DNA of 64,000 nt, taken from NCBI RefSeq assembly GCF_013009075.1, contig NZ_CP053108.1:1736001-1800000 (forward strand), written 5' to 3'. The notes beneath the pieces are model-generated. The model saw only the letters and a list, made by a program, of their open reading frames with translations, searched no databases and was not told the origin of the DNA. This DNA is from Halomonas sp. TA22 (GTDB lineage Bacteria > Pseudomonadota > Gammaproteobacteria > Pseudomonadales > Halomonadaceae). Numbering within the stretch: the first letter of the stretch is position 1; each line of letters starts with the position of its first letter. Below are positions 1-9,157 of the stretch, piece after piece. The translations under genes were made by a program, and so were the position numbers.

Positions 1-556
1 CGCGGTGAGGAAACATCGGATCGAGGTGGATCACCTCGGGAGAGAAGCCGGCCTTGGCCACCAGTGCCTCCAGCTGCTGGCCCGCGTCGCCCAGCGCCAG
101 CTGCATGCGCCCGGCGATCACCGCCGTTTCGACATCCCCGGCCGCGCGAATCAGGCCATCCTCGAGTAGCGCAAATATCGCCGGCACGCGCTCGATCATC
201 AGCACCGCGGCGCCCAGACTTGCCAGCACGAAGGCGTCGCGCCCAAGCCCGGCGGTGGCATCGACGACATGCACCGAGCCGCGCTTGCCCAGGCCACACG
301 CCTTGGCCACCAGCTGGCTGCGCCCGCCACCGAAGCGTCTGCGATGGGACGCCCTGCCCTCGACGAAATCGGCCTTGAGCGGCTTGCCATAGCGCGACTC
401 ATCACCGGCAAGCACCAGGCACCCCGCATCGATACGCAGCTTCAGCTCGGCCAGCGAGGCATGTGCGCACCACGGCAGCGACAAGCGCTCGGCCAAGCCC
501 CGCAACGCCTCGCCCTGAACGCAGAGGCGCCGATATTCGTCAGCGACGTGACTCAA
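1..556 (-). CDS. rsmJ: 16S rRNA (guanine-1516-N2)-methyltransferase RsmJ, partial
   Basis: SAM-dependent methyltransferase of the RsmJ family, which methylates G1516 of 16S rRNA. The minus-strand frame shows the class I SAM-binding motif DATAGLGRDAFVLASLG and the downstream HLDPMFPHR segment typical of RsmJ, preceded by YGKPLKADFVEGR. The C-terminus lies beyond the left edge; about 185 codons are visible of a family length near 250. The start is inferred as TTG, overlapping the tsaB stop codon (TTGA), because the frame remains open upstream into tsaB without a better start. This overlap suggests translational coupling to tsaB. The family call is solid; the start codon is less certain. Confidence 0.85.
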   Translation of the reverse strand, partial: MSHVADEYRRLCVQGEALRGLAERLSLPWCAHASLAELKLRIDAGCLVLAGDESRYGKPLKADFVEGRASHRRRFGGGRSQLVAKACGLGKRGSVHVVDATAGLGRDAFVLASLGAAVLMIERVPAIFALLEDGLIRAAGDVETAVIAGRMQLALGDAGQQLEALVAKAGFSPEVIHLDPMFPHR

Positions 557-1257
557 CGACTCTTCTGCCAGGCAACGGTATCGCGCAGATAGACGGGTTG
601 AACGAGATGCGCCTGCTCGCCGGCCCCCTCGGTGTACTCCCTGGCCGCCAGGCGTACCATCTCCTCCGCCGTGGGGTGCCACTCATCCAGGTGCTGGCTG
701 ATGCCGTCACGCACCTCAAGAGGCACCGATTCCCAAAGCGCCCAGCCCGAGCCCACGCCGACCCAGTCGGTCTGCTCATGCCCCGCAGGCAGCGTCAGAC
801 GATGAGGGGGCAGTACCGCCTCCTCGCCGATCAGGCTGACCTGACCCGAGTCGCAACGATAGGCGGCGACATAGAGTTCGTTCATGCGCGCATCGAGGGC
901 CGGCATCACATGACGCAGGTGAAGGCGACGATGGGCGGCGAGCGCCAGGGCGGCCAGGGTGGAGACGCCGAGCAGCGGCTTATCAAGACCGAACGCCAGT
1001 CCCTGGGCCGTGCCAGCGGCAATGCGCAAGCCGGTGAAGGAGCCTGGACCACGCCCATAGGCCAGGGCGTCCAGCGCATTGAAGGTGAGTCCCGCCTCGG
1101 CCAGTACCTCATCGATCATCGGCATCAGGCGCCGGGTATGCTCGCGCGGGGTAATCGCGAAGCGCGACAGCACCTCACCCTCGTCATTACCCTGGCTTCG
1201 CCAGAGGGCAACGGAACAGGCGCTCGAAGAGGCATCCAGAGCCAGTAGAATGGACAT
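553..1257 (-). CDS. tsaB: tRNA threonylcarbamoyladenosine biosynthesis protein TsaB
   Basis: Non-catalytic partner of TsaD in making N6-threonylcarbamoyladenosine (t6A) at position 37 of ANN-decoding tRNAs. At 234 residues it matches the usual TsaB length. It carries the ASKHA-type N-terminus LALDASSSACSVALW and the signature GRGPGSFTGLRIAAGTAQGLA near residues 69-88. An AGGA ribosome binding site sits upstream of the ATG and a perfect TATAAT lies 33-38 bases before it. The stop overlaps the inferred rsmJ start. The t6A methyltransferase gene trmO is also in this window at 9.2 kb. Confidence 0.93.
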   Translation of the reverse strand: MSILLALDASSSACSVALWRSQGNDEGEVLSRFAITPREHTRRLMPMIDEVLAEAGLTFNALDALAYGRGPGSFTGLRIAAGTAQGLAFGLDKPLLGVSTLAALALAAHRRLHLRHVMPALDARMNELYVAAYRCDSGQVSLIGEEAVLPPHRLTLPAGHEQTDWVGVGSGWALWESVPLEVRDGISQHLDEWHPTAEEMVRLAAREYTEGAGEQAHLVQPVYLRDTVAWQKSR

Positions 1258-1289
1258 AGCGGGGAGATCCTGGCGAAAACGTGTGGCGC

Positions 1290-1295
1290 ATTATA
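1290..1295 (-). promoter_or_regulatory. Candidate -10 element for tsaB-rsmJ
   Basis: A perfect TATAAT on the minus strand, 33 bases before the tsaB ATG. No convincing -35 hexamer is visible at 16-18 bases, because that position falls in the inverted repeat at 1303-1321. It is therefore a -10 candidate only. Confidence 0.4.
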
Positions 1296-1302
1296 CGCTA
1301 AC

Positions 1303-1321
1303 GGCCCGCACGTTGCGGGCC
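1303..1321 (-). terminator. Inverted repeat after adk
   Basis: GGCCCGCA and TGCGGGCC are separated by three bases, just downstream of the adk stop on the minus strand. No T-run follows, so it is a possible weak terminator or transcript-stabilising hairpin between adk and tsaB. Confidence 0.35.
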
Positions 1322-1347
1322 GCTGTCGTCAATGAGAAGAGTGGCGT

Positions 1348-2058
<711 letters not shown>

Positions 2059-2206
2059 TTACGAAACGATACCCGGCGCAAGATGCGCAGACAAGCGACC
2101 TGGATCATGAGCGCTTCGTTTAGCCTTTACCCCACTTTGACGAGAAGCCGCCAAAGGTAACATTGCACTTTGGTCTGCCGAGGCGAGCTGGCCCCCAGGC
2201 GCAACC

Positions 2207-2239
2207 ATACGACAACGGCGCCCGAAGGCGCCGTCGTAT
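2207..2239 (-). terminator. Hairpin after aceF
   Basis: ATACGA and CGGCGCC pair with GGCGCCG and TCGTAT around a CGAA loop, leaving a three-base bulge on one side. It lies 15-47 bases past the aceF stop on the minus strand. The stem is strong but no uridine run follows, so it may act as a terminator or as mRNA 3'-end protection. The remaining ~200 bases up to adk hold no ORF. Confidence 0.45.
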
Positions 2240-2253
2240 CACTGCAATACCGC

Positions 2254-4296
2254 CTAGAGCAGCATGCGGCGAATATCGGTCAGGGCCTGACCGAGAAACG
2301 CCGTGAAGCGCGCCGCATCCGCCCCGTTGACCGCCCGGTGATCGTAGGAGAGGCACAACGGCATCATCAGGCGCGGCTCGAACGCCTTGCCATCCCATAC
2401 CGGCTTCATCTGTGCCTTGGAGATGCCCAGAATCGCCACTTCCGGCGCATTGACGATCGGCGTGAACGCCGTGCCACCGATCGAGCCGAGGCTCGAGATG
2501 GTGAAACAGCCGCCGGTCATCTCCTCGCGCTTGAGCTTCTTGCTCTGCGCCTTGCCGGCCAGCTCCACGCTCTCCTTGGCCAATTCGATCAACGACTTCT
2601 GATCGGCGTTGCGAATCACCGGCACCATCAGGCCATCCGGCGTGTCCACCGCAATACCGATGTGGACGTACTTCTTCCACACCAGGGTTTCGCCGTCGGC
2701 CTTGAGGCTGACGTTGAACTGCGGGTACTTGCGCAGCGCGAAGGCACACGCCTTGATCAGGAACGGCAGCGGCGTGAGCTTGGCGCCCTGAGCCTCCGCT
2801 TCCGCCTTCATCGACTTGCGGAAGGCCTCGAGTTCGGTGATGTCCGCCTCATCGAACTGCGTGACGTGGGGCACGTTGAGCCAGCTGCGATGCAGGTTGG
2901 TGGCGCCCATCTTGAGTAGGCGCCCCATCGGCTTCTCTTCGATCTCGCCGAACTGGCTGTAGTCCTGATCTGGCACCGGAGGAATGCCTGCACCACCGCT
3001 GGCGGCTGGCGCTGCGGCAGAGGGTGCCTTGACCTGGCCGGACATCACCTGCTTGACGTAGGCTTGGAGATCCTCCTTGAGCACGCGCTCCCTGGGGCCG
3101 CTGGGCTTGACCAGCCCCAGATCGACACCGAACTCGCGCGCCATCAAGCGCACCGCCGGGCCGGCATGCACCAACTTGCCATCGCGCGGCTTGTGGGCCG
3201 CCATCTGCGCTTCGGGGCTCGGCGTACCGGCCGGCGAGGCACTGGAGTTATCGGCCTTGGGCGCTGCGCTTTCACGCTTCTGCTCAGGCTGTTTCGCGGC
3301 AGGTTTGGGCTTGCGACCCACTACCTCGATGTAGCCGATCAGATCGCCCTCGGAGACGGTATCGCCCTCCTTGACGGTGAGCTCGAGCAGCTTGCCCTTG
3401 AAGGGACTTGGCACGTCCATGGAGGCCTTGTCCGACTCCAGAGTGATCAGCGAATCCTCCTCGTTGATCTCGTCGCCGGCACTCACCGCAATCTCGATGA
3501 TCGGCACGTCGCTGGAGCCGGAGAGGTCCGGCACACGGATCTCCTTGCGCTGAGGCTCTCCTTGCGTTTCGGGGCCCTCGTTCTCCTCGACGTCGCCGCC
3601 CTGCGGCTCGTCGGGCTCGGCCTCGCGGGTGACATCGGCACGCTCACCGCTCGCGTCGCTGTCGGATGGCGCTTCGTCGTCACCCTCGCCTGCCACCTCC
3701 ATGGTGCCGATCAGATCGCCCTCGGAGACGCTGTCGCCCTCCTTGATGGCAAGCGATACGACCTTGCCGCTGTGCGGGCTCGGCACATCCATGGAGGCCT
3801 TGTCGGACTCCAGGGTGATCAGGGTGTCTTCGGCGTTGATCTCGTCGCCTTCGGAGATCGCCACCTCGATGATCTCGACGTTCTCGCTGCCGCCGATATC
3901 GGGCACCTTGATCTCCACGGTGCGCTTGCCGCCACCGGAGGCCTTCTTGGATGGCTTGGCGTCGCCACCCGAGGCGCCTTGTGCGGCTGGCTTGCTCTCG
4001 GCCTGCTCTGCGGGCTTTTCGGCCGGGGCGCTCTGCTGCGGTGCCGACTCGTCGCCACCTTCGGCTTCGAGCTCGAGGATATCGTCACCCTCGGAGACGG
4101 TATCGCCCTCTTTGACCAGAATCTTGACGACCTTGCCGCCCTTGGGCGCCGGCACGTCCATGCTGGCCTTGTCGGATTCCAGAGTGATCATGGTGTCTTC
4201 GGCGCTGATGACATCGCCTACCGACACCGCGATCTCGATGATTTCGACATCGGTACTACCGCCGATGTCGGGGACTTTGATGATTTCGCTACTCAA
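2254..4296 (-). CDS. aceF: Pyruvate dehydrogenase E2, dihydrolipoamide acetyltransferase, with three lipoyl domains
   Basis: E2 core of the pyruvate dehydrogenase complex, transferring acetyl groups from lipoyl-lysine to CoA. The 680-residue protein has three tandem lipoyl domains (about residues 3-75, 128-200 and 250-325), each with the lipoylation motif SDKASMDVP. They are joined by long Ala/Pro/Glu-rich linkers. A peripheral subunit-binding domain (near HAGPAVRLMAREFGVDLG) and the acetyltransferase domain follow. The active-site segment DHRAVNGAD is near residue 652; Asn replaces the Asp of E. coli DHRVIDG, a variant seen in other E2p proteins. Translation appears to start at TTG, seven bases after AGGAG. 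aceE lies 79 bases upstream. No lpd gene follows. Confidence 0.96.
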   Translation of the reverse strand: MSSEIIKVPDIGGSTDVEIIEIAVSVGDVISAEDTMITLESDKASMDVPAPKGGKVVKILVKEGDTVSEGDDILELEAEGGDESAPQQSAPAEKPAEQAESKPAAQGASGGDAKPSKKASGGGKRTVEIKVPDIGGSENVEIIEVAISEGDEINAEDTLITLESDKASMDVPSPHSGKVVSLAIKEGDSVSEGDLIGTMEVAGEGDDEAPSDSDASGERADVTREAEPDEPQGGDVEENEGPETQGEPQRKEIRVPDLSGSSDVPIIEIAVSAGDEINEEDSLITLESDKASMDVPSPFKGKLLELTVKEGDTVSEGDLIGYIEVVGRKPKPAAKQPEQKRESAAPKADNSSASPAGTPSPEAQMAAHKPRDGKLVHAGPAVRLMAREFGVDLGLVKPSGPRERVLKEDLQAYVKQVMSGQVKAPSAAAPAASGGAGIPPVPDQDYSQFGEIEEKPMGRLLKMGATNLHRSWLNVPHVTQFDEADITELEAFRKSMKAEAEAQGAKLTPLPFLIKACAFALRKYPQFNVSLKADGETLVWKKYVHIGIAVDTPDGLMVPVIRNADQKSLIELAKESVELAGKAQSKKLKREEMTGGCFTISSLGSIGGTAFTPIVNAPEVAILGISKAQMKPVWDGKAFEPRLMMPLCLSYDHRAVNGADAARFTAFLGQALTDIRRMLL

Positions 4297-4375
4297 GGTC
4301 GCGCTCCTTCAATCGTGCTCGGCGCATGGCGGCCACCTGGGTATTCGCCATGCGCCTGATCAGCTGGTCAGCGGC

Positions 4376-7054
4376 TCAAACCGTCAGCGGGTTAGGCTTG
4401 CTGGGATCGATGCCATACTTCTTGATCGCTTCGCTCACCACCTTGCGGTCGAGTTCGCCCCGGTCGGCCAGCGCCTTAAGCGCAGCCACGGTGACGAAGT
4501 AGCGGTCGACCTCGAAGAAGTGACGCAGCTTTTCACGGGTGTCGGAACGCCCATAACCATCGGTACCCAGTACATGATAGTCGGTCGGCACCCAGGCGCG
4601 GACCTGGTCGGCGAACAGCTTCATGTAGTCGGTGGAGGCAATGGCTGGCCCCTGACGACCTTCCAGGCAGGTCGTGACGTGCGGTTTGGCCGGTTCTGAC
4701 TCGGGATTGAGGAACATCTGGCGATCGTACTCCAGCGCCTCGCGACGCAGCTCGTTGAAGCTGGTCACGCTCCAGATGTCGGCACCGATGTCGTACTCCT
4801 CCTTGAGCATCTCGGCGGCTGCCTCGACCTCGCGCAGGATGGTACCGCTACCCAGCAGCTGCACGCGCGCCTTGCCGCCTTCGGTCTCGCGCAGCAGGTA
4901 CATGCCCTTGATGATGTCTTCGGCGGTGCCGTCCACCATCTCCGGATGCGGATAGTTCTCGTTCATCAGGGTCAGGTAGTAGAAGCAGTTCTCCTTGTCC
5001 TGATACATCCGCTTCAGACCATCCTGCACGATCACCGCCACTTCGTGACCGTAGGTCGGGTCGTAGCTGCGGCAGTTGGGGATGGTCGAGGCCAGGATGT
5101 GGCTGTGGCCGTCCTGGTGCTGCAGACCCTCGCCATTGAGCGTGGTGCGCCCGGCGGTGCCGCCAAGCAGGAAGCCGCGCGCCTGCATGTCGCCGGCCAG
5201 CCACGCCAGGTCGCCGATGCGTTGGAAGCCGAACATCGAGTAATAAATGTAGAACGGCAGCAGCGGCATGTGATGGTTGGCGTAGGAGGTCGCCGCAGCG
5301 ATCCACGCCGACATGGCGCCCGCCTCGGTGATGCCCTCCTCGAGAATCTGCCCCGCCTTGTCCTCGCGGTAGTACATGATCTGGCCGGAGTCCATCGGCT
5401 CGTACTTCTGGCCTTCGGAGGTGTAGATGCCGAGCTGGCGGAACATCCCCTCCATGCCGAAGGTACGCGCCTCGTCGGGCACGATCGGCACCACCTGCTT
5501 GCCGAAGGTCTTGTTCTTGACCAGGCCATTCAAGATACGTACGAAGGACATGGTGGTCGAGACTTCGCGATCGCCGCTGCCCTTGGTCTGGCTCGAGAAC
5601 ATCTTGTCGTCGAGACCGGGAATCTCGAGCGCTTCGAAATCGCTCTTGCGCGCTGGCAGGTAGCCGCCGAGACGCTCGCGCATCAGATGCATGTACTTCA
5701 TTTCCGGGCTGCTGTCGTCCGGCTTGTAGTACGGCATCTCGCCATTCTCGAGCTGGGCGTCGGTCACCGGAATGCCGAAACGGTCGCGGAAGACCTTGAT
5801 CGCCTCGGGCTCCATCGACTTGATCTGGTGCGCTTCCATGTCGGCTTCGCCGGAACCGCCGCCCATGCCGTAGCCCTTGACGGTGTGCGCCAGCACCACG
5901 GTAGGCTTGCCGTTGGAGTTGTTGAACGCCTCATGATAGGCCGCATAGACCTTGTAAGGGTCATGGCCGCCGCGGTTGAGTTTCCAGATGTCCTCGTCGG
6001 ACATGTCCTTGACCATCTCCGCGGTCTCCGGGTACTTGCCGAAGAAGTGCTCGCGGGTATAGGCGCCGCCGTTGGCCTTGTAGTTCTGGTACTCGCCGTC
6101 GACCGCCTCGTCCATGCGCTTCTGCAGGATGCCCTTGTCGTCCTGCTCGAACAGCGGATCCCAGAAGCGCCCCCAGACGACCTTGATGACGTTCCAGCCG
6201 GCACCGCGGAACACGCCTTCGAGCTCGTCCATGATGCGGCCGTTGCCGCGCACCGGACCGTCGAGACGCTGCAGGTTGCAGTTGACGACGAAGATCAGGT
6301 TGTCGAGTTTCTCGCGGCCGGCCAGGTGCAGCGCACCCAGCGATTCCGGCTCGTCGCACTCGCCATCGCCGAGGAATGCCCAGACCTTGCGGTCGTACAT
6401 TGGCTGCAGTTCGCGCGAATCGAGATACTTCATCACGTGCGCCTGGTAGATCGCAGTGATCGGCCCAAGCCCCATGGAGACCGTGGGGAACTGCCAGTAG
6501 TCCGGCATCAGCCACGGGTGGGGATAGGAGGAGAGACCGTCGCCGTCGACTTCCTGACGGAACTTGTCCATCTGTTCCTCGGTCAGCCGCCCCTCCAGGA
6601 ACGAGCGTGCGTAGATGCCCGGCGAGACGTGTCCCTGGATGTAGATCAGGTCGCCCTTGAAGTCACCGTTGGCGGCACGGAAGAAGTGGTTGAAGCCGAC
6701 GTCGTAGAGCGTCGCTGCGGACATGAAGCTCGCCAGGTGTCCGCCGAGGCCCTTGTGTTTCTTGTTGGTACGAATGACCTGGGCGGCCATGTTCCAACGG
6801 ATCAGTGAACGAATGCGCCGCTCCATGAACAGATCCCCGGGCATGCGCGCTTCGCGATGCACGGGGATGCTGTTGCGATGAGGGGTAGTCACCGAGAAGG
6901 GCACCTGCCGACCATCACGGCGCAGGCGGTCCGCCAGGCGCGTCAGCAGGTATTGGGCGCGCTCTTCGCCCTCGCGATCCAGGACCGATTCCAGGGATTC
7001 AATCCACTCCGTGGTTTCGATCGGATCGAGATCTTCTCTTGCCTCCAGACTCAT
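4376..7054 (-). CDS. aceE: Pyruvate dehydrogenase E1, homodimeric type
   Basis: Thiamine-diphosphate-dependent decarboxylation of pyruvate and reductive acetylation of E2-bound lipoate. The 892-residue length fits the homodimeric AceE family. The ThDP motif begins GDGECDEPESLGALHLAG and ends in NCN (near residues 230-260). Other family blocks include GHVSPGIYARSFLEGR and GLQHQDGHSHI. The ATG follows GGAGA. It is the first gene of aceE-aceF. A 14-base palindrome upstream (7177-7190) may be part of its control region. Confidence 0.97.
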   Translation of the reverse strand: MSLEAREDLDPIETTEWIESLESVLDREGEERAQYLLTRLADRLRRDGRQVPFSVTTPHRNSIPVHREARMPGDLFMERRIRSLIRWNMAAQVIRTNKKHKGLGGHLASFMSAATLYDVGFNHFFRAANGDFKGDLIYIQGHVSPGIYARSFLEGRLTEEQMDKFRQEVDGDGLSSYPHPWLMPDYWQFPTVSMGLGPITAIYQAHVMKYLDSRELQPMYDRKVWAFLGDGECDEPESLGALHLAGREKLDNLIFVVNCNLQRLDGPVRGNGRIMDELEGVFRGAGWNVIKVVWGRFWDPLFEQDDKGILQKRMDEAVDGEYQNYKANGGAYTREHFFGKYPETAEMVKDMSDEDIWKLNRGGHDPYKVYAAYHEAFNNSNGKPTVVLAHTVKGYGMGGGSGEADMEAHQIKSMEPEAIKVFRDRFGIPVTDAQLENGEMPYYKPDDSSPEMKYMHLMRERLGGYLPARKSDFEALEIPGLDDKMFSSQTKGSGDREVSTTMSFVRILNGLVKNKTFGKQVVPIVPDEARTFGMEGMFRQLGIYTSEGQKYEPMDSGQIMYYREDKAGQILEEGITEAGAMSAWIAAATSYANHHMPLLPFYIYYSMFGFQRIGDLAWLAGDMQARGFLLGGTAGRTTLNGEGLQHQDGHSHILASTIPNCRSYDPTYGHEVAVIVQDGLKRMYQDKENCFYYLTLMNENYPHPEMVDGTAEDIIKGMYLLRETEGGKARVQLLGSGTILREVEAAAEMLKEEYDIGADIWSVTSFNELRREALEYDRQMFLNPESEPAKPHVTTCLEGRQGPAIASTDYMKLFADQVRAWVPTDYHVLGTDGYGRSDTREKLRHFFEVDRYFVTVAALKALADRGELDRKVVSEAIKKYGIDPSKPNPLTV

Positions 7055-7372
7055 AGACGTCTCTCCGAATGAAGATATTGGGTCGGACTGCCCTCACCAC
7101 CGGGGTGGAGGACATGTGGCGCTCTTCAGTGCGGGCGTGACCTTCTGCGAGTCACGTCTCCGGGAAAACTTTGCGGTAGTATTTTTACTAATCCGTCATG
7201 CAGGGCACATGAAAACTGCCCAGAAGATACCGCAAACACTGCTCGCTGCCAATCTGCACGAACATGGAAACTATTTTCAAATAAAAATATTGCGATGCAG
7301 CACAATACCTTGCATAGCTCTGATAGGCGCTGCTTTACAGATTAGTCCAATAGTGAGCAGTGTGTAATCGAG
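7055..7372. other. Intergenic region upstream of aceE
   Basis: About 318 bases without a gene, between the aceE start and the ampD stop. The part from roughly 7165 to 7365 is unusually AT-rich for this genome, as expected for a promoter and leader of a highly expressed operon. TAGTATTTTTACTA at 7177-7190 is a perfect inverted repeat and a candidate operator. I could not fix a -35/-10 pair with confidence. Confidence 0.5.
7177..7190 (-). promoter_or_regulatory. Palindrome upstream of aceE
   Basis: TAGTATTTTTACTA, a perfect 5+5 inverted repeat, lies about 125 bases before the aceE start. Its form suits a dimeric regulator, but it does not match the PdhR consensus well. Function is inferred from position only. 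Confidence 0.3.
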
Positions 7373-7999
7373 TTACGTGCGGTTGTTGTCCGGCCGGCTT
7401 CTCGCCAGGCATCGCGCCAGATAGGCCCAGTCGAAGGCGGGCCCTGGATCGGACTTGCGCAGCGGTGCGATATGGCCATGGCCGACCAGCCGCTCCCGGG
7501 AGAGCGCCGGGTAGTGATGCAAGAGCGTTTCTAGCACCTCGCCGAGCGCCAGGTACTGGGCGTCCCGATAGGGGCTCGTCTCGTCGCCCTCGAGCTCGAT
7601 GCCAATGGTGAAGTCGTTGAGTTCGACGCGCTCGCGCTCGCCATCGTGCCAGCGCGAGCGCCCCGCATGCCAGGCCCGCCCGTCGAAGGGAACGAACTGC
7701 ACCAGCTCGCCATCACGGCGAATCAGCAGATGGGCCGAGACGCGCAACTGCACGATGCCCGCAAAATAGGCATGCGCCGCGGGATCGAGGCGATTGGTGA
7801 AGAGCAGCTCGATCTCATCGCCACCGAACACCCCCGGCGGCAGGCTGATCGAGTGCAGTACCACCGCGGATATCTCGCCCTGCGGTCGGCCGTTGCGATT
7901 GGGCGAGGGCACCCGTCGGGCAGCATTCAGCCAGCCCTCCTCGATCCTTAACGGCTGCCCCTGACGTCGACCGGCCGGATTACCTATACTGTCACTCAT
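7373..7999 (-). CDS. ampD: 1,6-anhydro-N-acetylmuramyl-L-alanine amidase AmpD
   Basis: Cytoplasmic zinc amidase of cell-wall recycling that cuts the anhydro-muramic acid-peptide bond; its loss classically derepresses AmpC. The 208-residue protein has the Amidase_2 fold signals [11 protein letters not shown] (first zinc His), HAGRSRWHD and [19 protein letters not shown]. The last holds the C-terminal His and Asp ligands corresponding to E. coli H154 and D164. It is divergent from nadC with only 38 bases between starts, an arrangement common in gammaproteobacteria. Confidence 0.94.
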   Translation of the reverse strand: MSDSIGNPAGRRQGQPLRIEEGWLNAARRVPSPNRNGRPQGEISAVVLHSISLPPGVFGGDEIELLFTNRLDPAAHAYFAGIVQLRVSAHLLIRRDGELVQFVPFDGRAWHAGRSRWHDGERERVELNDFTIGIELEGDETSPYRDAQYLALGEVLETLLHHYPALSRERLVGHGHIAPLRKSDPGPAFDWAYLARCLARSRPDNNRT

Positions 8000-8037
8000 C
8001 GCTGATTCTCAACCTCATCTATAGAGCAAGGCCCACC

Positions 8038-8892
8038 ATGCATTATCGACACGCCCTCGCCGAAGAGATTCGTACCAGCGCCGCACGACTGCTGGCAGAA
8101 GACGTCGGCCCCGGCGACATCACCGCCCAGCTGATTCCCGAGCGGCAGTGGGCCCGCGCTCAGGTCATCAGCCGTGACGAGGCCGTGCTGTGTGGCGTTG
8201 CCTGGGTCGACGAACTCTACCGCCGTCTCGACCCACGCGTGATCACCACCTGGCATGCCGCCGATGGCGATGCGCTTGCCCCAGACGCCCCCTTCCTGGA
8301 GCTCGAGGGGCCGGCCCGCGTGCTGTTGACCGGCGAGCGCGCCGCGCTCAATTTGCTGCAGACGCTCTCCGCCACCGCCACTCGTACCCGCGACTTCGTC
8401 AAGCAGGTCGAGGATACCGGTGTGCGCCTGCTCGACACCCGCAAGACCCTGCCCAGCCTGCGCCTGGCGCAGAAGTACGCTGTCACCTGCGGCGGTGGGC
8501 ACAACCATCGCGTTGGCCTCTACGATGCCTTCCTGATCAAGGAGAACCACATTGCCGCCTGTGGCGGCATCACCGCAGCAGTCAAGGAAGCACGGCGCAT
8601 CGCCCGCGAGCTGACGGTGGAGGTCGAGGTGGAGAGCTTCGCCGAACTCGACGAGGCGCTGGCGGCGGGCGCCGACACCATCATGCTCGACAACTTCACC
8701 ATCGACGATATGCGAAAGGCGGTCGCGCGCAGTGCCGGTCGCGCCACACTGGAGGCCTCGGGTAACGTCAGCGAGACCACACTGCGCGCCATCGCCGAAA
8801 CTGGCGTCGACTGCATCTCGATCGGCTCGCTGACCAAGGACGTCAAGGCCATCGACCTGTCGATGCGTATCGTGCACAGCGAAACCCGCTGA
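8038..8892 (+). CDS. nadC: Nicotinate-nucleotide pyrophosphorylase (carboxylating)
   Basis: Quinolinate phosphoribosyltransferase: quinolinate + PRPP gives nicotinate mononucleotide, CO2 and pyrophosphate, in de novo NAD synthesis. The 284-residue protein shows [42 protein letters not shown] and MLDNF, all standard NadC blocks forming the alpha/beta barrel active site. It partners nadA, found in this window at 17.1-18.15 kb. Confidence 0.96.
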   Translation: MHYRHALAEEIRTSAARLLAEDVGPGDITAQLIPERQWARAQVISRDEAVLCGVAWVDELYRRLDPRVITTWHAADGDALAPDAPFLELEGPARVLLTGERAALNLLQTLSATATRTRDFVKQVEDTGVRLLDTRKTLPSLRLAQKYAVTCGGGHNHRVGLYDAFLIKENHIAACGGITAAVKEARRIARELTVEVEVESFAELDEALAAGADTIMLDNFTIDDMRKAVARSAGRATLEASGNVSETTLRAIAETGVDCISIGSLTKDVKAIDLSMRIVHSETR

Positions 8893-8955
8893 AGCGGACT
8901 CGCCTCGATGAAAGGCGTGAAGGCCCCCGCTCGAGCAGCCGCCGTTCGGCATGCG

Positions 8956-9021
8956 TCAGAAGCGTCGCGCCAATTCCGCGTCGCGATAGACGATCCGTGA
9001 CGTGGCACGTGAGTCGCGCAT
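8956..9021 (-). CDS. Candidate 21-residue small protein or leader peptide
   Basis: A 22-codon reading frame beginning MRDSRATSRIVYRDAEL and ending ARRF, antisense to nothing and lying between nadC and trmO. It is preceded by an exceptionally good ribosome binding site: GGAGG seven bases before the ATG, with a second AGGAG directly adjacent. A hairpin (9047-9087) lies just upstream on the same strand. Six of 21 residues are arginine. I do not recognise the peptide and cannot tell a real small protein from a regulatory leader; no biosynthetic gene follows on that strand. Confidence 0.4.
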   Translation of the reverse strand: MRDSRATSRIVYRDAELARRF

Positions 9022-9046
9022 CTCCTTACCTCCCTGGTCTTGATCA

Positions 9047-9087
9047 GTGTAGGACCATGCCCACGAGGCAGGTAGGGCAGCCTACAC
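9047..9087 (-). promoter_or_regulatory. Hairpin upstream of the 21-codon ORF
   Basis: GTGTAGG and CCTACAC form a 7-bp outer stem and TGCC/GGCA an inner stem. The structure lies 26 bases upstream of the small ORF start at 9021 on the minus strand. It could be a structured 5' leader or a terminator for a plus-strand transcript. Confidence 0.3.
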
Positions 9088-9157
9088 AAGCCACTGCGTC
9101 TCGCCAATTCCTAGCACGCCTGTCGCGGCGGCACCTCGGTCGCGGCATAATGCCGGA

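Noticed and set aside
3400-4230. Repeats within aceF considered as a CRISPR or tandem DNA repeat
   Set aside because: Three copies about 370 bases apart encode homologous lipoyl domains; they are protein-coding repeats.
3064-4359. Plus-strand open frame (431 codons) opposite aceF
   Set aside because: It mirrors the repeated lipoyl-domain DNA, so its apparent repeats are by-products of aceF.
4946-6808. Long plus-strand open frame (620 codons) opposite aceE
   Set aside because: It is antisense to a certain aceE gene, has no recognisable domains, and its composition (Leu, Val, His, Arg rich) is typical of a shadow frame in GC-rich DNA.
7373-8892. AmpC-type beta-lactamase context around ampD
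   Set aside because: ampD is present but no ampC, ampR or ampE is adjacent; nothing here supports a resistance locus.
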